DNA of 21,124 nucleotides from Dokdonella_A sp039926425 (lineage in GTDB: Bacteria > Pseudomonadota > Gammaproteobacteria > Xanthomonadales > Rhodanobacteraceae), in contig NZ_JBDSWZ010000097.1 in the NCBI RefSeq assembly GCF_039926425.1, positions 1 to 21,124 on the forward strand, read 5' to 3'. A program made the position numbers and the translations under genes. The notes beneath the pieces were generated by a model, which searched no databases, was not told the DNA's origin, and was given only the letters and a program-made list of their open reading frames with translations. How positions within the stretch are numbered: position 1 is the first letter of the stretch; each line of letters begins with the position of its first letter. Shown here in pieces: positions 15,059-21,124 of the stretch.

Positions 15059-17869
15059 ATGCCTCCTTCGTCAACGCCGCTGTGCTTCAAGATCTGCCTC
15101 GCGTGGCTGCTGGCGTGGTGCTGCGCTGCTGCGCAAGCCCGCTCGCTGTCATTGGCGGCCGAACGCCTGCACGATCCACATGTCGACGCGACGGGATTGA
15201 GCATCGAACTCGCCGAAACCAGCGCCAACGGAACGCTGCGGATCCGTGTGTCTCGCCTGGACATTCCCGCGCTCGCATTGGCAGGACGTGTCGACTGGGA
15301 ATGTTCGCTTGAACGCAGGGTGGACGGCACGCGCCGTTGCGCCGGACGCGTGATGTTCAGTTCGGAGGCGAACACCACTCGGGATGCCCAGCTGACGGCG
15401 ACGCTCGATGGCGAGCACCTCGAGATCCTGTTTGCACGCGACGATCGGGAGGCGCGCGTGACCCTTCCTTTTTCGAACACTGCGACGTCGGCTGTCCAGC
15501 TCAAAGGGATTCCTGCGGACTGGCTAAAGGCGCCCATCGCCCGCGTCTGGACGGGTGGAGAGTTTCGAGGCGGAGTCATTGATCTTGACGCCGGGATCGA
15601 CAGCGACGGAAGCCTGAGCGCGCGGTACACCGCGACTGGCCTGTCAATCAATTCGACCGACGGCGCCGCTGCGGGGGAAGGGATGAATGTCACGGGTCGA
15701 TTTGCGTGGACGAAGGATGGAACCGCGTCGCATGCGCGAGTCGATGCGACGTTCACGGGCGGATCCCTGCTGATGGGTGCCGTGCATATGCGCTTGCCCG
15801 ACACCGCGATCGAGATCGGTGTCGATGCGACGCTCCGTGATGACGGCCTGTGGAGCGTCGATCGATTCGCGTGGAACGACCCCGGCACGCTCGTGTTCGA
15901 AGCGTCTGCTTTAGTGGCGCCTGCTGAGACGGCGCCGTTGCGGTCGCTCGGCATGCGCGTCGATCTCGCACGGTTTCCTGCTGCCAGCGGTCGTTATGTC
16001 ACACCCATCCTTGAAGGAAGCGGGCTGGCGCAGATTGCCTTGCGTGGCGATCTTGCCGGCAGGTTTTCGTTTGATGGACCTTCTCTTGGCGAATTGTCGC
16101 TTTCCACCTCGAGTCTCGATGTCGAGGACGCGCGTACCGGCATCGCGGTCAAGGGGTTGCACGGCGCCATCGACTGGGCTGCGGTTGGCAATCGTCCCGA
16201 GCAGATGCTCGGGTGGGGGTCGGCAACGATCGGTGGCGTGACACTATCGGCCGCGACCACACGATGGGCTGCGAAGCAGGGTGCCTTGCGATCGCAAGGT
16301 GCACTTCGCGTGAAGATGCTCGGGGGCGCAGCGACGCTCACCCGTATCGTCGTCAGTCCGCTGTCGAATCAGCCAGAACGGCTTCGCAGTGATTTTTCAC
16401 TGCGCGGCGTCGGTTACGACAGCGCAGACGGCCGCATCGCAGCGTCGGGTGTCAATGTTGACGGTCATCTGAGCGTCGCCAGCGATGCGCAAGGTCTGCG
16501 GCTCCAGTCGGACTCGCGTTTTCGCGGCGGTGAATTTCTCGCAGATCCTGTCTATGTGAAGCTTCCCGACACGCCGGTGAGCGCATCGATCGATGCGCGT
16601 GGCTCTGCGGGCGTCTGGCACGTCGAGCGCTTTGACTGGGCCGATCCAGGCACGCTCGAATTTCGCGCAAGTGCTGACATTGCACCTGGCGATGGGAAGC
16701 CGCTTCGCACATTCCGCGTCGATCTTCAGAACGCAATGCTGAAGCCCGCTGTCGATCGCTACGCACAAGCGTGGCTCACATCGCGCGGCTACGCCGATCT
16801 GCACGCCAGCGGATCGCTGACGGGCAGCATCGTGTTCGACCAAGGCCGGCTGCAGCATGTCGCAGTGGCGGCGCACGCTGTAGATCTGCGCGATGCCGCA
16901 GGTCGTTTCACGCTTGCAGACATCGATGGCGGAATCGATTGGGACGCGCTCGGCGACGCACCCGCAACGACACTGGCGTGGCGTTCGCTGGAGTTCTATC
17001 GCGTGCCGTTCGGAGCAATGAGTGCATCGCTGCAATCGCGCGAGGGGCGCGTTCTTCTCACGGCGCCAGTGGATATCGGTGTGCTCGGAGGCAAGGTGCG
17101 AATCGAGAAGTTGAGTCTGCAGCCCGACTCGCCCCGTGGCGAACGCTACGCGGGTTCGTTCGCGATCGGCTCGATCGACATGACGCAATTGTCGAGCGCA
17201 CTCGGCTGGCCGAAGTTCCCCGGGAATCTCTCCGGAGGCATTCCGGAAATCGAGTTCGTCGGCGACCGCATCGAATTGCACGGCGGCCTCGATCTGTATG
17301 TCTTCGACGGTCACCTCGGCATCAGCGGAATGAGTCTGGAACATCCGTTCGGCGAGCTGCCGGCGTTGGCCGCCGACGTGCACTTCGAAAACTTCGACCT
17401 GCAGCAGCTGACCAGTGCGTTTTCGTTCGGTGGAATGAGCGGACGCCTCGCCGGCACCATCGACCGGCTGAGCCTGCTGAACTGGAGTCCGGTCGCATTC
17501 GACGCGTGGATGCGCACCGCGGGCGGCGGGCGCATGAGCTACAAGGCGATCAGCGACGTGACTGCGGTCGCCGGCGGTGGTGGTCTGTCGGACAACGTGC
17601 AGACTCTCGCGCTGAAACTCGTGAACACGTTCAGCTATGGCCGGCTCGGACTTCGCTGTCGCCTGGCGAACAACGTCTGCACGATGGGCGGGATCGACCC
17701 GGTTCCGGCCGATCGCAGCGAGAAGACTGCGGGAGACGACTACACTATCGTCGAGGGCGCCGGTTTGCCGCGCATCTCGATTGTCGGTCATCGACGTCGC
17801 GTCGACTGGCCGACTCTCGTGCGTCGCCTCGATGCGGCAGTGCAGGGACAGACGCCGGTGATCCAGTGA
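15059..17869 (+). CDS. YdbH-like (AsmA-like) putative intermembrane phospholipid transport protein
   Basis: A 936-residue protein (E. coli YdbH is somewhat shorter). It begins with a signal-like segment, CFKICLAWLLAW then CCAAAQA, with possible cleavage after residue 27; E. coli YdbH is anchored, so this may be an uncleaved anchor. The rest is beta-rich and repetitive without membrane helices. Two related blocks, about 231-450 and 488-706, share LPDT, W-V-[DE]-RF-W, DPGTL, RVDL, a G[AG]IDW motif and an LGG strand. The C-terminus (850-936: YGRLGLRCRLANNVCTMGG, YTIVEGAGLPRI, HRRRVDWPTL) matches my memory of the YdbH family end. YdbH, with the partners YnbE and YdbL, bridges the envelope for lipid homeostasis in E. 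coli. The gene is 23 nt before a YdbL-family gene, which supports the assignment. Confidence 0.82.
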   Translation: MPPSSTPLCFKICLAWLLAWCCAAAQARSLSLAAERLHDPHVDATGLSIELAETSANGTLRIRVSRLDIPALALAGRVDWECSLERRVDGTRRCAGRVMFSSEANTTRDAQLTATLDGEHLEILFARDDREARVTLPFSNTATSAVQLKGIPADWLKAPIARVWTGGEFRGGVIDLDAGIDSDGSLSARYTATGLSINSTDGAAAGEGMNVTGRFAWTKDGTASHARVDATFTGGSLLMGAVHMRLPDTAIEIGVDATLRDDGLWSVDRFAWNDPGTLVFEASALVAPAETAPLRSLGMRVDLARFPAASGRYVTPILEGSGLAQIALRGDLAGRFSFDGPSLGELSLSTSSLDVEDARTGIAVKGLHGAIDWAAVGNRPEQMLGWGSATIGGVTLSAATTRWAAKQGALRSQGALRVKMLGGAATLTRIVVSPLSNQPERLRSDFSLRGVGYDSADGRIAASGVNVDGHLSVASDAQGLRLQSDSRFRGGEFLADPVYVKLPDTPVSASIDARGSAGVWHVERFDWADPGTLEFRASADIAPGDGKPLRTFRVDLQNAMLKPAVDRYAQAWLTSRGYADLHASGSLTGSIVFDQGRLQHVAVAAHAVDLRDAAGRFTLADIDGGIDWDALGDAPATTLAWRSLEFYRVPFGAMSASLQSREGRVLLTAPVDIGVLGGKVRIEKLSLQPDSPRGERYAGSFAIGSIDMTQLSSALGWPKFPGNLSGGIPEIEFVGDRIELHGGLDLYVFDGHLGISGMSLEHPFGELPALAADVHFENFDLQQLTSAFSFGGMSGRLAGTIDRLSLLNWSPVAFDAWMRTAGGGRMSYKAISDVTAVAGGGGLSDNVQTLALKLVNTFSYGRLGLRCRLANNVCTMGGIDPVPADRSEKTAGDDYTIVEGAGLPRISIVGHRRRVDWPTLVRRLDAAVQGQTPVIQ

Positions 17870-17892
17870 CATTCTCCCGAACAGGAAACGCC

Positions 17893-18495
17893 ATGCGTAC
17901 GCTCGTGATTGGATCCCTCCTTGCGGTTGCTGCGCTGCTGCCTGTGGCGTGCGTGACGATCATCGTCAATTTCCCGGAAGCCGCGGTGTCCAATGCTGCC
18001 GGTGAGTTCGTGGACAAAGTGATCGGCGATGGCGCGCCAGCGCAGTCGCCTCCGCCGCAACCGCCCGAGAATCCGCCGCCGGGGAAGCCAGCCGGCGCGA
18101 TGCTGCTCGACCTGCTCGTCACCAGCGCTCATGCGCAAGGGGCGAACATCAACATCACATCACCGCAGATTTCCGCGATCCAGGCGCGCATGACCCAGCG
18201 CTTCGGCGCGACGCTCGTCAAATACTGTGCAAGCGGAGCCGTCGGCTTCACGCGCGACGGGTTGCTCGCCGTTCGCGATGCCGCCAGCCTGCCGCTGGCG
18301 GAGCGGTCGGCCGCAAACGCAGCAGTTGCGGACGAGAATCGCGATCGACAATCGGTCTACCACGAGATCGCGCTTGCGAACGGTCACGCCGAGTGGGAAG
18401 GGCAGATCCGCGAAGCGTTCGCGAAGCAATGGATTCAGCATGCGAAGCCCGGCTGGTACTATCAGGATGCCAGCGGTGCCTGGAAACAGAAATGA
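17893..18495 (+). CDS. YdbL family (DUF1318) protein with N-terminal lipoprotein-like (YnbE-like) segment
   Basis: A 200-residue protein. The ATG at 17893 has AGGAAA just upstream; the frame is open further back inside the ydbH-like gene, but that is a shadow. Residues 1-20 are a lipoprotein-type signal ending LLPVAC, with C20 as the lipidation site; Pro at -3 makes the lipobox atypical. Then comes a short strand VTIIVNFP and a helix (to about 47), a proline-rich linker (48-66), a hydrophobic stretch ending SAHAQ (68-82), and a helical domain to the end containing GAVGFTRDGL, the NRDRQSVYHEIALANG helix and the family ending KPGWYYQDASGAWKQK. E. coli YdbL ends in the similar KPGEYVQGINGKWLRK. 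It probably works with the upstream YdbH-like protein in the envelope. Confidence 0.85.
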   Translation: MRTLVIGSLLAVAALLPVACVTIIVNFPEAAVSNAAGEFVDKVIGDGAPAQSPPPQPPENPPPGKPAGAMLLDLLVTSAHAQGANINITSPQISAIQARMTQRFGATLVKYCASGAVGFTRDGLLAVRDAASLPLAERSAANAAVADENRDRQSVYHEIALANGHAEWEGQIREAFAKQWIQHAKPGWYYQDASGAWKQK

Positions 18496-18567
18496 TGCGG
18501 TGATGGCAGGGCCGCAACCCAACCGTGCCGCGCTGTCCTTTTCCTCCCGCAATCCCCCCGACTTTCC

Positions 18568-18602
18568 AGCGCCCGCCGTGTTCCGGTGGGCGCTTCATTT
18601 CA
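18568..18602 (+). terminator. Strong hairpin closing the ydbH-ydbL unit, immediately before rlmD
   Basis: An 11-bp stem (AGCGCCCGCCG at 18568-18578 with CGGTGGGCGCT at 18584-18594, one G-U pair) closes a 5-nt loop and is followed by the T-rich TTCATTTC. It is 73 nt after the ydbL-like stop and ends 12 nt before the rlmD ATG, so it may terminate the upstream transcript, or sit in the rlmD leader. Confidence 0.6.
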
Positions 18603-18606
18603 AACC

Positions 18607-19905
18607 ATGCAGATCCTCGAAGTAGACATCACCGATTTCACCCACGATGGCCGTGGCGTTGCACGGGTCGACGGCAAGGCAGTGTTCGTCGCCGGCGCAT
18701 TGCCGGGTGAACGCGCGCGCATCCGCGTGACCAAGCGCAGTCGCAGCTTCGACGAGGCCAAGGTCGAGGAGTTGCTGACGCGCTCGCCCGATCGCGTCGA
18801 TCCGAAATGCATCCACTTCGGCACCTGCAGCGGCTGCAGCCTGCAGCACATGGCGCCGGCAGAACAGATCAAGGCGAAACAGCGGGTGCTGGCCGACAAT
18901 TTCGAACGCATCGGCAAGGTCGAGCCCGCACGCTGGCTCGAACCGCTCACCGACGAAGCGTGGGGGTACCGGCGCAAAGGCCGGTTGTCGGTGAAGTGGG
19001 TCGAGAAGAAGGGAAAAGTGCTCGTCGGCTTCCGGGAGGACAACCCGCGGTTCGTCGCGGATTTGTCGATCTGCCACACGTTGTTGCCACAAGTCGGTGG
19101 GCGTCTTGTGGCACTCGGCGAACTGGTCGGCTCGCTGGACGCCAAGGCGTCGATTGCGCAGATCGAAATCGCTGCGGGCGACGACGCGGTGGCGTTGACG
19201 TTCCGCAACCTGCAGCCGCTGTCCGACAGCGATCGTGATGCACTGATCGGGTTCGGGAAGGCGCACGAGCTGGCGATCCTGCTGCAGCCCGGTGGCCCCG
19301 ACAGCGTGACGCCATTGTGGCCGACCGACGTGGCACTCTCGTTCCGCATTGCGGAATCGGACATCGATATTGCATTCCGACCGCTCGACTTCATCCAGGT
19401 CAATGCGGGAATGAACCAGCGCATGATCGCCCGCACACTCGACCTGCTCGAGCTCCATCCCGGGGATTCCGTGCTGGACCTGTTCTGTGGCCTTGGAAAT
19501 TTCACGTTGCCGATCGCGCGCAACGCCGGGTCGGTCACCGGCGTCGAGGGCGAGGCTGCGCTGGTTGCGCGCTCGCGCGAGAACGCGACGCGCAACGGCA
19601 TTGCGAACGCCGAGTTCTTCGCGGCCGACCTGGCGGTTGATCAACGGGCGACACCGTGGGCGTTGAAGCGCTACGACAAACTGCTGCTCGATCCGCCGCG
19701 TTCCGGGGCCGCTGCGGTGCTCGAATATCTGCCGAGAAAGGGCACCGATCGCATCGTCTATGTGTCGTGCCATCCCGGGTCGCTTGCCCGCGACGCGGGA
19801 ACGCTGGTCAATCAGCATGGGTTCCGCATTGCGGCTGCCGGCGTGATGGACATGTTCCCGCATACGGCGCACGTCGAATCGATTGCGTTGTTCGAGCGCA
19901 CGTAG
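18607..19905 (+). CDS. rlmD: 23S rRNA (uracil-1939-C5)-methyltransferase RlmD (RumA)
   Basis: A 432-residue enzyme. An N-terminal TRAM RNA-binding domain (about 1-57, DITDFTHDGRGVAR) is followed by the iron-sulfur cysteines C68, C74 and C77 (CIHFGTCSGC) and C156 (SICH). The SAM-binding motif DLFCGLGNFT is at 291-300, and LLLDPPRSG lies around 360. The nucleophile is C388 in VSCHPGSLARD, and the general base is E424 in HVESIALFE. RlmD makes m5U at position 1939 of 23S rRNA. The paralogue TrmA lacks the iron-sulfur cluster, so the cluster favours RlmD (RlmC also carries one and is not excluded by motif alone). The start at 18607 has no Shine-Dalgarno; a GTG at 18586 would lie inside the hairpin. 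Confidence 0.93.
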   Translation: MQILEVDITDFTHDGRGVARVDGKAVFVAGALPGERARIRVTKRSRSFDEAKVEELLTRSPDRVDPKCIHFGTCSGCSLQHMAPAEQIKAKQRVLADNFERIGKVEPARWLEPLTDEAWGYRRKGRLSVKWVEKKGKVLVGFREDNPRFVADLSICHTLLPQVGGRLVALGELVGSLDAKASIAQIEIAAGDDAVALTFRNLQPLSDSDRDALIGFGKAHELAILLQPGGPDSVTPLWPTDVALSFRIAESDIDIAFRPLDFIQVNAGMNQRMIARTLDLLELHPGDSVLDLFCGLGNFTLPIARNAGSVTGVEGEAALVARSRENATRNGIANAEFFAADLAVDQRATPWALKRYDKLLLDPPRSGAAAVLEYLPRKGTDRIVYVSCHPGSLARDAGTLVNQHGFRIAAAGVMDMFPHTAHVESIALFERT

Positions 19906-19914
19906 GATTCGCGA

Positions 19915-20418
19915 ATGGCGATTGAAATCGAGCGCAAGTTCCTCCTCGATGGTGACGCCTGGCGCGCGCAGGTGTCACGCAGCGAAACGATGGTGCAGGG
20001 TTACCTGGCAGGTCCGCCCGCTGCACGCTGTTCGGTTCGCGTCCGCATTGCCGGCGAGCAGGCATTCCTGAACATCAAGTCGATTGCCAGTGGCATCACG
20101 CGCGACGAGTATGAATACGTCATCCCGTTGGCCGACGCGCAACGGCAGCTCGATACCCTGGCCGGGGACATCGTCCAGAAGAAGCGCCACTACGTCGGGA
20201 TGGACGGACTCGTGTTTGAAATCGACGAATTCGGCGGCGCCAATGCCGGATTGATCGTTGCGGAAATCGAGCTCGGTCATGTCGATGCACCCTTTCCCCG
20301 CCCGGCGTGGCTGGGTCGCGAAGTGAGCAGTCTCGCGCGCTATTACAATCTCCATCTCGCAGCGCATCCGTACTCGCAGTGGAGCGACGCGGAACGTGCC
20401 GCAAGCGATGCTCCCTGA
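19915..20418 (+). CDS. CYTH domain protein (triphosphate tunnel enzyme, probable triphosphatase)
   Basis: A 167-residue single-domain CYTH protein. It opens with the signature MAIEIERKFL (E4, E6, K8), and the tunnel-lining charges follow: R42 and R44 in SVRVRI, K55, E65 and E67 in DEYEY, K89-K90-R91, E102/D104/E105 in FEIDEF and E117/E119 in VAEIEL. Such enzymes hydrolyse inorganic triphosphate, polyphosphate or nucleoside triphosphate, and a few make cAMP; the substrate here cannot be told. The set of charged residues is complete, so it should be active. It starts 9 nt after rlmD, with AGGA overlapping the rlmD stop, so it is probably co-transcribed with it and with nagZ, which begins 15 nt downstream. 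Confidence 0.92.
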   Translation: MAIEIERKFLLDGDAWRAQVSRSETMVQGYLAGPPAARCSVRVRIAGEQAFLNIKSIASGITRDEYEYVIPLADAQRQLDTLAGDIVQKKRHYVGMDGLVFEIDEFGGANAGLIVAEIELGHVDAPFPRPAWLGREVSSLARYYNLHLAAHPYSQWSDAERAASDAP

Positions 20419-20433
20419 CGACGTGACGACACC

Positions 20434-21124
20434 ATGCTGATCATCGGAATTCCCGGCAAGATCCTTGGCGACGCTGAGCAGGCGTGGCTCGCCGCTCCGC
20501 AGGTCAGTGGCGTGATCCTCTTCTCGCGCAATTTCGAGGACCGCGATCAGGTGACCGCATTGATCGACGATATCCGCCTGGCGCGACCCGACCCGTTTCT
20601 CGTGTGCGTCGATCAGGAGGGCGGGCCTGTGCAGCGTTTCCGCACCGGCTTCACGCGGCTTCCAGCGCTGTCGCGGCTTGGCGCGCTGTACGCAGTCGAC
20701 CGCGATGCGGCGATTCGACGGACTGAAGAGCACGCGTGGGTGATGGCCAGCGAGATGCGCGCGATCGGCATCGACCTGAGCTTCGCGCCGGTGGTCGACC
20801 TCGCGCGTGGCAACCGGGCGATTGGCGAACGTGCATTCGACGCCGATCCGAATGTGTGCTCGGAACTCGCCCAGGCCTATCTCCGCGGCATGCGCCTGGC
20901 CGGCATGGCGGCAACGATCAAACATTTTCCCGGGCATGGCTCGGTGGCCGAAGACACACACTTCGATCCTGCGATCGATCCACGCTCGCTTGACGAACTG
21001 CGGTCGACTGACCTGGTGCCGTTCGCCGACGCGATCGCCAGTGGCGCGGAAGCAGTCATGATGGCGCATGTGACCTATCCCGACGTCGACTCACGCCCCG
21101 CGGGTTATTCGCGGATCTGGGTGG
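20434..21124 (+). CDS. nagZ: Beta-N-acetylhexosaminidase NagZ (3' end outside window)
   Basis: The first 230 codons of a GH3-family NagZ, cut by the window end. It shows the family stretches GVILFSRNFED, VDQEGGPVQRFR, LSFAPVVDLARG, the substrate-assisted acid/base loop KHFPGHGSVAEDTH (Asp and His of the DTH pair) and MAHVTYPDVDSRPA. The nucleophile Asp, which in E. coli sits in FSDDLSM, would lie just past the window. NagZ removes N-acetylglucosamine from muropeptides during cytoplasmic peptidoglycan recycling and can influence beta-lactamase induction. The ATG at 20434 has no clear Shine-Dalgarno and may rely on coupling with the CYTH gene 15 nt upstream. Confidence 0.95.
   Translation, partial: MLIIGIPGKILGDAEQAWLAAPQVSGVILFSRNFEDRDQVTALIDDIRLARPDPFLVCVDQEGGPVQRFRTGFTRLPALSRLGALYAVDRDAAIRRTEEHAWVMASEMRAIGIDLSFAPVVDLARGNRAIGERAFDADPNVCSELAQAYLRGMRLAGMAATIKHFPGHGSVAEDTHFDPAIDPRSLDELRSTDLVPFADAIASGAEAVMMAHVTYPDVDSRPAGYSRIWV

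Noticed and set aside
16397..17872. A 491-codon minus-strand frame antisense to the YdbH-like gene
   Set aside because: Low-complexity, Arg- and Ala-rich translation. The forward frame has clear family motifs and a partner gene.
16771..17892. Upstream extension of the YdbL-family frame by 374 codons
   Set aside because: It overlaps the YdbH-like gene in another frame and is Arg-rich. The ATG at 17893 has a good ribosome site and begins directly with a lipoprotein signal.

Overview
The window is an ordinary-looking, GC-rich, gene-dense piece of a gammaproteobacterial chromosome with no mobile elements, CRISPR arrays or RNA genes that I can see. The block rpoE-rseA-rseB-degP followed by lepA-lepB-DUF4845-rnc-era-recO, together with a FadJ-like multifunctional enzyme and a YdbH/YdbL pair, points to the Xanthomonadales/Lysobacterales (Lysobacter, Xanthomonas and Rhodanobacter relatives). 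This placement rests on remembered gene order and protein motifs, not on a database search.

Layout. Positions 1-1462 (minus) hold the first 487 codons of a FadB/FadJ-type beta-oxidation protein that runs off the left edge. It is divergent from a two-gene unit at 1552-4643. The first gene encodes a 161-residue protein resembling the N-terminal domain of Ycf46-like AAA ATPases. Its stop overlaps the start of an 869-residue REC-PAS-GAF-GGDEF-EAL cyclic-di-GMP protein whose receiver has Glu in place of the phosphoacceptor Asp. Positions 4680-8667 are the envelope-stress module: sigma-E (RpoE), its anti-sigma factor RseA, the periplasmic sensor RseB and the HtrA-type protease DegP/MucD. Two good sigma-E promoters lie before rpoE and before degP. 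Positions 8768-14300 carry housekeeping genes: LepA (EF4), signal peptidase I, a DUF4845 membrane protein, RNase III, Era and RecO, with short overlaps from DUF4845 through era.

RecO ends tail to tail, with a 33-bp overlap, against a minus-strand REC-Hpt phosphorelay protein (14268-15014) that has no partner kinase in view. Divergent from it is a large YdbH/AsmA-like protein (15059-17869) with an internal duplication of about 220 residues. It is followed by a YdbL-family protein whose N-terminus looks like a YnbE-type lipoprotein fused through a proline-rich linker to YdbL. This would condense the E. coli ydbH-ynbE-ydbL intermembrane lipid-transport set into two genes. A strong hairpin separates this pair from rlmD (23S rRNA m5U methyltransferase), a CYTH-domain triphosphatase-like protein and the start of nagZ, which runs off the right edge.

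The most interesting candidates are the Ycf46-NTD-like/c-di-GMP pair with its Glu-substituted receiver, the apparent YnbE-YdbL fusion beside the internally duplicated YdbH, and the orphan REC-Hpt protein.
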